From assembly GCA_012840135.1 (NCBI GenBank), contig DUMA01000033.1:16011-80010 (forward strand): 64,000 nucleotides of DNA. The letters run 5' to 3'. Below, one piece after another: positions 44,943 to 53,321 of this stretch. The stretch's first letter is position 1; each line of letters begins with the position of its first letter. The DNA comes from Thermoanaerobacterales bacterium. GTDB lineage: Bacteria; Bacillota; Thermosediminibacteria; Thermosediminibacterales; Tepidanaerobacteraceae. The notes under the pieces were generated by a model that saw only the letters and a list, made by a program, of their open reading frames with translations, searched no databases and was not told where the DNA came from. The position numbers and the translations under genes are program-made.

Positions 44943-47099
44943 TTATTGATATTTGCTGATAAGTTCCACCACATCCGGAAAATCGATGCCCAGTTTTTTC
45001 ACAGTCTCCAGAGTGGGCACTCCGTCCGGCGTCCAGCCCTTGCGCCTGTAAACAGCATCACACAGTTTTTGATACTGGTCTTCCCTGTATTCCCTCAGCA
45101 TCTTTATTTTTTCTTCAACGGTTTTACCTTCTATATCGTATCCAAGTTCTTTCAACTGTTTATCGTACCTTTCCGCTCTGGACTCATATTCTTCTTTTGT
45201 CACGGGACCCATGAACCGATAAGGCGGAATATCGTATTTTCTTGTCCCGTAGCCCATTTTAAGGTTAAAAATCCTCTGGAAATTATAAACTCTTTCTGAC
45301 TGCAGTATCAGTTCTTCTTTCGTAATGTTCTTACCGGTAACCCCGTTAAATATATCCACATAGTTCCTCACGTGTTCTGGAACTTTTGCAGGTTCATCGG
45401 TAAGCCCGTTGTCCGCAGGCTCGATATCATTCCACGGCAGTTTGCAAAGGCCGTTTAATCCGAACCATGTGCGGAACATGGGGAAATAATACAGCGCCTG
45501 AGCCTTATCCTCAAAAGTCGGAATCTGTTTGTTCACCATATCCATAAATATGAGCCATGCCTCATCATGCTGCGGCCCCTTATTGGCCAGCGCATATCCT
45601 CCCTGCTGAGCCAGGGATTCCTTGCTTACATACTGTGAGCATTCCAGACCTTTGACTTCCATCCCTATATCGTTGACCAGGCCGGGGTCCGCTCCGTATT
45701 CCTCCACAAAGATTTTCTTCATGCGCCGTACGCCCTGGCCGGCAATCCTGCCAAAGCCATAGCCGTTACCCATCTGATGAATCAGTTCCATTGCCGCTTC
45801 TTTATTGCCGAATTTAAGTTCCAGACCGCCGGTTATTTCTTTGTTTATAATTCCCCTTTCATAGCATTCCATGACAAAAGCCATTAACGTTCCTGTGGAA
45901 ATGCTGTCGATACCGTACGTGTCACAATAAAAGTTGGCTTCGATCACATATTCGGGATCAAATATACCGCAGTTGGCACCCAGACCTGCTATGGTTTCAT
46001 ATTCGGCTGCATCCACACATACTTTTTGCCCTTTATATGGACCTGTCTTTAGCTCGAAATTATCCACCGCTTTGGCACAAGCCATGGAGCAGCCGTACCA
46101 GCAGCCGTCCGGCAGGCCCTGGGTAAAGTACTTTTTGAATACATCCGAACTTAATTTTATGGCATCGGGATGAGAACCGTACTGGAAATTCATAACAGGA
46201 AGCAGATCATAGTCGTTCATTATTTCCGTCAGGTGCGCCGTCCCCACTTCTCTCATGCGGTTTTGTACCTTATCCAGATCATGGATTTCCCTGTGGAGTC
46301 TGAGGCCTGCGTTTATTATTTTCTCTTTATCGGCAGGACCATTGGTATCTCCCTTCACACCGGTGTACTTTACCACCAGAGCTTTTATCTTTTTATCCCT
46401 GAAAACAGTACCTATACCGCCTCTTCCTGCCTGTTTCAATCTGGGCACTCCGCGCTTTAAATCAAAGAAAGAAAAGTTGAGCAATCCTATCAGAGTGTTT
46501 TCCGCTCCGCGCCCTGCCGAGACCACCGCCACATTCCTTTTGTCCTCTTCAGAATCGGCGTACATGGCAGTAAATTGCTCTGCCGCCAAATGAGAGTCTA
46601 CAGCTTCTTCAGGAGCTTCCTCAATGGTTACATAACCATTGTTTCCATCAATATATATAATTACATCTTTTTCGGCCTTGCCCTGTATTTCAAGGGCATC
46701 CCATCCTGAAAACTTCAAGAGGGGTCCGAAATATCCCCCTACATTGGAATCAATTACGGTACCCGTAATAGGAGAAAGGCTTACCACCAGAGACTTGCCC
46801 GCTCCGGGGTACTGAGTGATTCCCCCTATAGGTCCCGTGGAGATTATTATCTCATTCTCCGGGTCGTTCCATTTGGTTTCACTAGTGACGGCATTCCACA
46901 AATACCACAACCCGAACCCCCTGCCGCCGATGAAAATATCTTTCATCTGCTGGGTTACTGGTTTTGACTTTATGGTGTTGTCACATAGATTTATATAAAG
47001 GGTCCGGTTGGTATAACCCTTCTGGACTTTTCCCAACTCATAATCCATTCTCGCCAGAAGCCTATGAGCTTTTTTCATTTCGATTACGTTCTCCACCAT
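44943..47099 (-). CDS. aor: Aldehyde ferredoxin oxidoreductase (tungstopterin)
   Basis: About 718-residue oxygen-sensitive enzyme that interconverts aldehydes and acids using ferredoxin. AOR N-terminal domain motifs (IFIGGRGFGLWYLWN, STGPIGG, GAGKSLVVSLSPITG, AGRGGIGTVFRDKKIKALVV) bind tungstopterin. Cluster cysteines appear as CWYGCSMAC with a fourth in LNGLCKLPWND. ATG 47099 is preferred (GGAGGTG upstream); the frame to 47180 overlaps the ferredoxin gene. The CWYGC spacing (CxxxCxxxC) differs from the Pyrococcus CxxCxxxC, suggesting a distinct AOR branch. Follows a polyferredoxin in the operon. Confidence 0.95.
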   Translation of the reverse strand: MVENVIEMKKAHRLLARMDYELGKVQKGYTNRTLYINLCDNTIKSKPVTQQMKDIFIGGRGFGLWYLWNAVTSETKWNDPENEIIISTGPIGGITQYPGAGKSLVVSLSPITGTVIDSNVGGYFGPLLKFSGWDALEIQGKAEKDVIIYIDGNNGYVTIEEAPEEAVDSHLAAEQFTAMYADSEEDKRNVAVVSAGRGAENTLIGLLNFSFFDLKRGVPRLKQAGRGGIGTVFRDKKIKALVVKYTGVKGDTNGPADKEKIINAGLRLHREIHDLDKVQNRMREVGTAHLTEIMNDYDLLPVMNFQYGSHPDAIKLSSDVFKKYFTQGLPDGCWYGCSMACAKAVDNFELKTGPYKGQKVCVDAAEYETIAGLGANCGIFDPEYVIEANFYCDTYGIDSISTGTLMAFVMECYERGIINKEITGGLELKFGNKEAAMELIHQMGNGYGFGRIAGQGVRRMKKIFVEEYGADPGLVNDIGMEVKGLECSQYVSKESLAQQGGYALANKGPQHDEAWLIFMDMVNKQIPTFEDKAQALYYFPMFRTWFGLNGLCKLPWNDIEPADNGLTDEPAKVPEHVRNYVDIFNGVTGKNITKEELILQSERVYNFQRIFNLKMGYGTRKYDIPPYRFMGPVTKEEYESRAERYDKQLKELGYDIEGKTVEEKIKMLREYREDQYQKLCDAVYRRKGWTPDGVPTLETVKKLGIDFPDVVELISKYQ

Positions 47100-47118
47100 T
47101 TTAACACCTCCGCTTAGT

Positions 47119-47511
47119 TTATTTTTCATCCATGTAAATGGCACCTGTGGGACATACTCTCGTACATGCACCGCAGGCAATGCATTTTATAGGCTCGTTT
47201 ATGTCCGGATGAGTAAACATGGCATTGTTTGGACAAAAGCCTACGCAGATGTAGCATCCGACGCACTTTTTGTCATCAACCCTTACAGCACCATTTTTGG
47301 CCTGGTACATCGCTTCCGTGTTGCAAACCGGTATGCATTCGCCGCAGTGGTTGCAGACAAAGATCTCATAGCTTCCCGATTTTTCAGCCTTTTCTTTGAT
47401 TCTTATAGCCGACTTTTTCGGGTCTTCGACCCTGTAGAGGACTTTGGAACATGCCGTCATGCATGCTCCGCAACCGTTGCAGAGTTCGGGTTTCGTCTTT
47501 ACAATCTTCAA
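47119..47511 (-). CDS. Polyferredoxin with four [4Fe-4S] motifs
   Basis: 130-residue electron carrier. Four CxxCxxCxxxC sets are readable in order: CNGCGACMTAC, CNHCGECIPVC, CVGCYICVGFC, CIACGACTRVC, giving up to four cubane clusters. TTG 47511 follows GGGGGTGA. Its stop lies 20 bases before the AOR start, so it is the electron partner of that enzyme. Confidence 0.93.
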   Translation of the reverse strand: MKIVKTKPELCNGCGACMTACSKVLYRVEDPKKSAIRIKEKAEKSGSYEIFVCNHCGECIPVCNTEAMYQAKNGAVRVDDKKCVGCYICVGFCPNNAMFTHPDINEPIKCIACGACTRVCPTGAIYMDEK

Positions 47512-47734
47512 AGTAAGTCACCCCCAAAAGATTCATATTTTTTCTTTTTGGTTAATTTTTTATTATTATAATATTTTGATATATTAAAAAGACAAAATCT
47601 AGGTTACTTAGTAGTCCGGTTAAATAACAAATCTTTTTAACCTCTTATTATTTTATTCTATATGTTTTCTATTTTTCCTTCTAATAAAAAAAATATTTTT
47701 AAAGCTCTATATTTAAATTTAATGGTATTAAGAA

Positions 47735-47757
47735 GGCGACAGGTTTTTCCTGTCGCC
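47735..47757 (-). terminator. Hairpin downstream of folT
   Basis: GGCGACAGG and CCTGTCGCC, a 9-bp perfect stem with five-base loop just after the folT stop. The T-tail is weak. The rest of the 257-bp gap 47512-47768 is very AT-rich and presumably holds the AOR operon promoter. Confidence 0.65.
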
Positions 47758-47768
47758 CACGCTTTCTA

Positions 47769-48302
47769 CTATCTTGCATCATAATGTAAAACCATATATA
47801 TCCTTTTTAGTAGCACTTCCGTAAATAGAGCGTAAACCGGGACGTGTATGGCCTGCCCTATAATCCTTGCCGGAAGTGTAACAGCCATCGGAATCTTGAA
47901 GAGTATCTGCAGAAAATACGGCACAAGGATTATCGATGTAATTATCTGGCCGATGCTGATGGCCAGTAAAAGCTGCCAGAAAGAGGGGATTGGTTTTTTA
48001 GCCGGTGCAAGTATCACCGCAGGAATTATGCCGGTAAGAGCTGATGTCAGAGTAAAATGTGGCATATACGGCCCCATGGGATTGATGTAATAGCCGATTA
48101 CATCGCCAATGGCGCCCACAATGCCTCCTGCTGCAGGTCCCATCATGATTCCCGCAAGGATTATCGGAAACCCTCCAAAGCCAATCCTTATACCTTCCAC
48201 GCTGCCGATACTCAGCCTTATGCTGGCAACCCTTGTTAGCACTATATTTAGGCCAACCAGCAAGGCCATAAAGACTAGGTCTCTTGTAGCAATCCTTTTC
48301 AT
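47769..48302 (-). CDS. folT: ECF transporter S component, folate-type
   Basis: Substrate-binding membrane subunit of an energy-coupling-factor importer, 177 residues with six hydrophobic segments. MALLVGLNIVLTRVASIRL, GIRIGFGGFPIILAGIMMGPAAGGIVGAIGDVIGYY and PHFTLTSALTGIIPA follow the FolT pattern. ATG 48302 follows GGAAGGAGG. The THF riboswitch directly upstream supports folate as substrate. The EcfA/EcfT module is not in the window. Confidence 0.9.
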   Translation of the reverse strand: MKRIATRDLVFMALLVGLNIVLTRVASIRLSIGSVEGIRIGFGGFPIILAGIMMGPAAGGIVGAIGDVIGYYINPMGPYMPHFTLTSALTGIIPAVILAPAKKPIPSFWQLLLAISIGQIITSIILVPYFLQILFKIPMAVTLPARIIGQAIHVPVYALFTEVLLKRIYMVLHYDAR

Positions 48303-48309
48303 TTTAAGC

Positions 48310-48479
48310 CTCCTTCCACCTTTTATTGGGTATGGCAGAACTGCCACACCAGTGGAAAAAAGGCTCATTGATGTGGCAGCGAACGCGGTGGCCCACCGCA
48401 AGTCAGGCCAAATGCCAGACTTTTCGTCCGGAGGCAACGTCCCATCCTCCGGCACTTGACGCGGGACACCTACTCTGCA
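48310..48479 (-). promoter_or_regulatory. Tetrahydrofolate riboswitch upstream of folT
   Basis: On the minus strand the aptamer (about 48479-48375) has the conserved folT-motif blocks in order: CAGAGTAGGTG, CGCGTCAAGTG, GGATGGGACGTTG, a GCCGGAGG/CCTCCGGA helix, ACGAA, and GCGGTGGGCCACCGC ending in GCTGCC that closes P1 with GCAG. A CTGCCACA...TGTGGCAG hairpin (48379-48341) lies between it and the folT ribosome site as expression platform. Confidence 0.85.
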
Positions 48480-48532
48480 AGTTCGTTAATATTTTATCAT
48501 TCTCTTTATTTTTTTGCAACATAAATTTGATG

Positions 48533-48570
48533 CAGGTGTAAAAACTCCGGCGTTTGTGGTTCGTGACGGC
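48533..48570. repeat. Dispersed two-box repeat, copy 1
   Basis: CAGGTGTAAAAA, 11 bases, then GTGGTTCGTGACGGC. The same two boxes with one mismatch and a 10-base spacer occur at 50977-51013. It lies between the FTCD_C gene stop and the THF riboswitch. Confidence 0.6.
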
Positions 48571-48598
48571 AAAACGACTTTTTAAACCCAAATCAAAT

Positions 48599-49225
48599 TT
48601 ATAAGCTTTCCATTACTTTTTGATAGATTTCATCGGCTATTCGTGATCCTTCCAAAAGCAATTGCTTCCCTTTCTTTTCAAACTCATCCACGAATTTGGA
48701 GTCTTTAATGCTGTTCAAATTGATCTTCACATTGAGCCACCCGCCATGGAGGGCTGCTTTCAGGCACAGGGCGCCTACTCCCAGATCGCTTACAGCAGCT
48801 TTATTGGAGTTCCCCAGAGCCTTTTCATGCAGATGCAAGGCCCTGACACACTCCTGCATTATGGAAAAAGGCACCAGGGTAGCATCCATTAAAGCCTTTT
48901 GCATAGCTTCACTTCTTTTAGCCTTCTGCTCTTCGGTGTCTTTAGGCATTTTGAAGACTTTGGCCACACCGTTGAAAGCATCCGTATCTTTATCAATAAG
49001 TGAAATCAGGGAATCTTGCAGTTTCTGCCCTTCTTCGATTATTTCCCGCATGAGGGGCTCCATGTCATGAAATCCCTTTTTGCCCACTGTGAGATTTGCC
49101 ACCATGGAAGATAGGGCATTGCCGATGGCTCCCACCAGGGCCGAAGCTGCACCTCCCCCCGGTGCGGGTTCTTTTGAAGCAAGGACGGAAATAAAGTCTT
49201 TGATATTATACTCGGAAAGTAACAT
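48599..49225 (-). CDS. FTCD_C protein: formimino-THF cyclodeaminase or methenyl-THF cyclohydrolase
   Basis: 208-residue all-helical folate enzyme. The glycine-rich cofactor loop EPAPGGGAASALVGAIGNAL (residues ~18-37) and the SNKAAVSDLGVGALCLKAAL block are diagnostic of the formiminotransferase-cyclodeaminase C-terminal domain. The same fold is used by FchA in acetogens. In this operon with glutamate formimidoyltransferase, deamination of formimino-THF to methenyl-THF is the first expectation; cyclohydrolase activity feeding the adjacent formate-THF ligase is also required by the pathway. One protein may serve both. Confidence 0.88.
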   Translation of the reverse strand: MLLSEYNIKDFISVLASKEPAPGGGAASALVGAIGNALSSMVANLTVGKKGFHDMEPLMREIIEEGQKLQDSLISLIDKDTDAFNGVAKVFKMPKDTEEQKAKRSEAMQKALMDATLVPFSIMQECVRALHLHEKALGNSNKAAVSDLGVGALCLKAALHGGWLNVKINLNSIKDSKFVDEFEKKGKQLLLEGSRIADEIYQKVMESL

Positions 49226-49258
49226 AAAAGCCTCCTTTATCTTATAATATCTTTTCTT

Positions 49259-50932
49259 TTAGAAAAGGCCCGTGATCTTTCCTTCTTCATCTACATCTAT
49301 CCTTTCTGCTGCAGGAGATTTGGGCAACCCCGGCATTGTCATGATGTCGCCCGTCAGAGCCACTACAAATCCCGCTCCTGCGGATACTCTTATGTGTCTT
49401 ACGGTAATCCTGAAACCCTCCGGCCTCCCCAGGAGTTTGGGGTCATCCGATAGCGAATACTGGGTCTTTGCCATGCATACGGGAAGGTTCCTAAATCCAA
49501 GAACTTCCAGGTTTTCTATCTCCTTTTCCGCCTCCCGGGTAAAATCCACGCCTTCGGCTCCGTAGACATTTCTTGCTATGGTTTCAATTTTGTCTTTTAA
49601 GTTAATATCGAGGGGATATACGAATTTAAATTCATTTTGCCCTTTTTCAATCAATTTTAATACTTGTTCAGCCAGATCCATGCCACCTTCGGAGCCTTTT
49701 GTAAAGACTTCGGATACGGCTGCATGTACATTCATAGCCTTGCATGCATCAAAGACCATATTGAGTTCATCTTCGGTATCGGTGGGGAAGCGGTTTATGG
49801 CCACTGCCACCGGGAGACCATACTGATTTTTTATATTTTCTATATGTTTTATCATATTTGGTATTCCTTTTTCAAGGGCCAGTAGATTTTCTTTTGAAAG
49901 TTCCTGTTTTGAAGCCCCGCCGTGGTGTTTCAGGGCTCTTACGCTCGCCACCAGGACAGCAACATCGGGTTTTATTCCTCCAAGGCGGCACTTGATATCT
50001 ACGAATTTTTCGGCACCCAGGTCCGCACCGAATCCTGCCTCGGTCACCACGTAATCCGCCAGTTTAAGCGCCAGCTTCGTTGCAATCAAGCTGTTGCAGC
50101 CATGGGCTATATTGGCAAAAGGACCACCATGGATGAAAGCAGGAGTATGCTCGATGGTCTGAACAAGGTTGGGGTTTATGGCTTCTTTTAATAGAACCGC
50201 CATGGCTCCCTCAGCCTTTAAATCCCCTGCCGTCACGGGCCTTCCGTCAAAGGTATAGGCCACAATTATTTTTGAAAGGCGTTCCTTTAAATCCTGCAAA
50301 CTAATAGCAAGGCAGAACGCTGCCATGACTTCCGATGCCACCGTTATATCAAACCCATCCTCCCTGGGAACACCGTTGGCCTTCCCTCCCAGGCCGTCCA
50401 CAATAAATCGGAGCTGACGGTCATTCATATCTATGCAGCGACGCCATGTAATTCTCCTGGGATCTATATTCAATGCATTTCCCTGGTAGATATGGTTGTC
50501 CAGCATGGCCGCCAGCAGGTTGTTGGCGGCCCCTATGGCATGAAAATCTCCTGTAAAATGCAGATTTATATCCTCCATAGGTACTACCTGGGCATACCCG
50601 CCACCGGCGGCACCGCCCTTAACTCCGAAGACAGGGCCGAGGGATGGTTCCCTGAGCGCTATCACCGCTTTCCTGCCGAGTTTTTTCAGGGCATCCCCCA
50701 TGCCCACCGTAGTCGTGGTCTTGCCCTCACCAGCCGGTGTAGGTGTTATAGCTGTGACAAGGATCAGCTTCCCATCCTTCCTGTCGTTTAATTTCTTCAG
50801 AATCCTGTGGTCCACCTTTGCTTTATACTTGCCGTACAGGGAAATGTCTTCCTCCGAAAGGCCGATGGATTCTGCGATTTCTTTTATGGGCTTGAGTTTT
50901 GCTTCCTGGGCAATTTCAATGTCTGTCTTCAC
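49259..50932 (-). CDS. fhs: Formate-tetrahydrofolate ligase
   Basis: 557-residue enzyme that joins formate to THF with ATP; in catabolism it runs backward and makes ATP. P-loop [20 protein letters not shown] near residue 64, [21 protein letters not shown] and [13 protein letters not shown] near the end are family marks. GTG 50932 follows GGAGG. Located between the FTCD_C and hutI genes, so it probably recovers energy from the histidine formimino carbon. Confidence 0.97.
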   Translation of the reverse strand: MKTDIEIAQEAKLKPIKEIAESIGLSEEDISLYGKYKAKVDHRILKKLNDRKDGKLILVTAITPTPAGEGKTTTTVGMGDALKKLGRKAVIALREPSLGPVFGVKGGAAGGGYAQVVPMEDINLHFTGDFHAIGAANNLLAAMLDNHIYQGNALNIDPRRITWRRCIDMNDRQLRFIVDGLGGKANGVPREDGFDITVASEVMAAFCLAISLQDLKERLSKIIVAYTFDGRPVTAGDLKAEGAMAVLLKEAINPNLVQTIEHTPAFIHGGPFANIAHGCNSLIATKLALKLADYVVTEAGFGADLGAEKFVDIKCRLGGIKPDVAVLVASVRALKHHGGASKQELSKENLLALEKGIPNMIKHIENIKNQYGLPVAVAINRFPTDTEDELNMVFDACKAMNVHAAVSEVFTKGSEGGMDLAEQVLKLIEKGQNEFKFVYPLDINLKDKIETIARNVYGAEGVDFTREAEKEIENLEVLGFRNLPVCMAKTQYSLSDDPKLLGRPEGFRITVRHIRVSAGAGFVVALTGDIMTMPGLPKSPAAERIDVDEEGKITGLF

Positions 50933-50976
50933 GGAAAAACCTCCCTCCGTTCATTTAAAATAAATAAATATTGACT

Positions 50977-51013
50977 CAGGTGTAAAAAGTCGCTTTAGGT
51001 GGTTTGTGACGGC
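50977..51013. repeat. Dispersed two-box repeat, copy 2
   Basis: CAGGTGTAAAAA, 10 bases, GTGGTTTGTGACGGC; partner of 48533-48570. It lies just after the hutI stop and before fhs. Confidence 0.6.
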
Positions 51014-51020
51014 CCGGCTC

Positions 51021-52301
51021 TTATATTATCTGTCCGTCTTTGACCGTGGTTTTCCCTTTTTTGATAACTGTTCTTACCAGGTTAACTCCAAAGTGATAGA
51101 TTATAAAATCCAGGTCAGGTGCATTCCATATCACAATATCCGCCTGTTTGCCCGGCTCGATGCTACCGATGGTAGAAGCCCTGTTTATGGCCGATGCTGC
51201 ATTGAGGGTCACCGAAGTGAGGACTTCTTCCGGTGTCATTCTATATTTGATGCACGCAAGGTTCATCACAAGCTGAAGGGATTCGGTCGGGCATGAACCT
51301 GGATTAAAATCGGTGGCCAGTGCTACCGGAATTCCCATTTCCATCATGGTCTTGGCCCGGGCGAAAGCTTCATTTAAAAAGAACGATGTGCCCGGCAAAA
51401 GCACCGCAATTACGTTCTTTTCCGCCATGGCAAAAAGACCCTCATCGGAAGCATGGATTAAGTGATCGGCTGAAATGGCTCCCACTTCTGCCGCAACGCT
51501 TGCTCCTCCCAGGGAGGTTATTTCATCGGCATGGACCTTCGGGATTAGACCGTGATTTTTGCCGCACTCCAGAATCTCCCTGGATTCATTTACACTAAAT
51601 ACCCCCTGCTCGCAGAAAACGTCGCAAAACTCCGCAAGATGCTCATCGGCCACTTTCGGCAGCATTTCACTATTTATTAGGTCTAAATACTCCGCCGTTT
51701 TTCCATTGTATTCTTCCGGCACGGCATGGGCACCCATAAAAGTGGGCACCAGCTCCACAGGATGAATCACATTCAGTTCCCGGATGGCTTTCAGCGATTT
51801 TATCTCGTCTTCCACATTCAGCCCGTATCCGCTCTTGGCCTCACAGGTAGTGGTGCCGTGGGCCATCATTCTGTCCAGGGCCTTTCTGCCATATTCTATC
51901 AGTTCATCTAAACTTGCCCGGCGGGTATTTTTTACTGTATTTAATATGCCTCCGCCCATCTTCAGGATCTCAAGATAGCTCATACCTTTGAGTTTGAGGG
52001 AAAGCTCCTTTTGCCGCCATCCAGAAAAGATAAGGTGAGTGTGCGGGTCCACCAGGCCCGGCGTCACGAGACTGCCACCAGCATCTACAATTCTGGTTTT
52101 GCTGCAAATCCTCCCCCGGTTTTCAAGTGCTTTCAGCTGTTCCCCAGCACCTACTTCGCTTATGGTTTCCCCATCAATGGCTATAAAGGCATTTTCCATA
52201 AATTTTATTCTGCCCTGATCTTTGCCTTTCTTCGCACATTTGCCCTCCGGCGTAGCCAGAAGACCTATATTTTTTACTATCATATCATAAAAATTATTCA
52301 T
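51021..52301 (-). CDS. hutI: Imidazolonepropionase
   Basis: 426-residue amidohydrolase-superfamily enzyme of histidine breakdown (imidazolonepropionate to formiminoglutamate). Metal motif DPHTHLIFSGWR, substrate region AKSGYGLNVEDEIKSL, HADEI, DHLIH and ATDFNPGS are all present. ATG 52301 behind AGAGGTGA. Normal length (about 410-425). Confidence 0.96.
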   Translation of the reverse strand: MNNFYDMIVKNIGLLATPEGKCAKKGKDQGRIKFMENAFIAIDGETISEVGAGEQLKALENRGRICSKTRIVDAGGSLVTPGLVDPHTHLIFSGWRQKELSLKLKGMSYLEILKMGGGILNTVKNTRRASLDELIEYGRKALDRMMAHGTTTCEAKSGYGLNVEDEIKSLKAIRELNVIHPVELVPTFMGAHAVPEEYNGKTAEYLDLINSEMLPKVADEHLAEFCDVFCEQGVFSVNESREILECGKNHGLIPKVHADEITSLGGASVAAEVGAISADHLIHASDEGLFAMAEKNVIAVLLPGTSFFLNEAFARAKTMMEMGIPVALATDFNPGSCPTESLQLVMNLACIKYRMTPEEVLTSVTLNAASAINRASTIGSIEPGKQADIVIWNAPDLDFIIYHFGVNLVRTVIKKGKTTVKDGQII

Positions 52302-52350
52302 GATTCACCTCTAAAGTTTATAAAAATGTTTTTTATAAAGGCAAGTTTTT

Positions 52351-53247
52351 TCAGAGCAGATAGTTTTCCAGCACTTGCTTTTTATCATCAAATCCTTCCA
52401 GCTGCAGGTAGTATTTTGCCACATCTATCAATGCATTCATGGGAGTAAGACCCACGATTTCACTTCCCACAATGTGGACACCGTATCTCCTGGCTTCTGT
52501 GCGAATTAGCTCAAAAACTCTGTAAAGTGAAGTCTTCTCATAGTTGGTCATGTTTATAGAGACCTGGGCCAGGTTCCTGTCTTCCAGCATCACTCCTATG
52601 GCCTTGACATACTTGAGACCCCCGCTGCTTTCACGGATAATTCTGGCTATCTGTTTGGCAATATTAATATCCGTTGTGCCCAAATTTACATTGTACGCTA
52701 TCAGGGGCATGCGGGCGCCAACAGCAACAGCTCCCGCGGTAGGATGAATCTCGGCCTTTCCAAAGTCCGGCGCCCATACGGGGTCTTTTATTTTCTCGGC
52801 CATTCCTTCAAACTCCCCCCGCCTTATATCAGCAAGATTCCTGCGCTCGGGCTTGGTGGCCGATTCTTCGTACAAAAACACGGGAATGGAAAGCTCCCGG
52901 GCTATCCTTTCGCCTAGCTCCTTTGACAAATTTACGCACTCTTCCATCGTTACATTTTTTACGGGCACGAAAGGAATAACATCCACAGCACCCATGCGGG
53001 GATGTTCCCCTTTGTGTTTTGTCATATCAATGAGTTCCGCTGCCTTCTCGGCTCCTTTAAAAGCCGCCTCTTTAACAGAATCCGGAGCCCCTATGAATGT
53101 AAAAACGCTGCGGTTGTGGCTCTGGTCAGAAGAATAATTCAAAAGCCGGATGCCGTCCACCGATTTTATCGCACCGGCGATGGCTTCAATAATTTCAGTC
53201 CTCCGGCCCTCGCTAAAGTTTGGAATACATTCTACTATTGAACCCAT
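52351..53247 (-). CDS. ftcD: Glutamate formimidoyltransferase
   Basis: About 298 residues; transfers the formimino group of formiminoglutamate to THF. N-terminal VECIPNFSEGRR, DQSHNRSVFTFIG, HKGEHPRMGAVDVIPFVP and NVNLGTTDI are conserved. The catalytic His is in the GEHPRMGA block. It is the N-terminal half only; the cyclodeaminase half is the separate FTCD_C gene downstream. ATG 53247 is preferred since GGAGGA abuts the ATG at 53253. Confidence 0.95.
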   Translation of the reverse strand: MGSIVECIPNFSEGRRTEIIEAIAGAIKSVDGIRLLNYSSDQSHNRSVFTFIGAPDSVKEAAFKGAEKAAELIDMTKHKGEHPRMGAVDVIPFVPVKNVTMEECVNLSKELGERIARELSIPVFLYEESATKPERRNLADIRRGEFEGMAEKIKDPVWAPDFGKAEIHPTAGAVAVGARMPLIAYNVNLGTTDINIAKQIARIIRESSGGLKYVKAIGVMLEDRNLAQVSINMTNYEKTSLYRVFELIRTEARRYGVHIVGSEIVGLTPMNALIDVAKYYLQLEGFDDKKQVLENYLL

Positions 53248-53321
53248 CTTCATTCCTCCAGTTTCAACATTTTATTGTATTAAAGCAATCCCGGCGGGTG
53301 GCGATGCCCGCCGGGCAGAAA

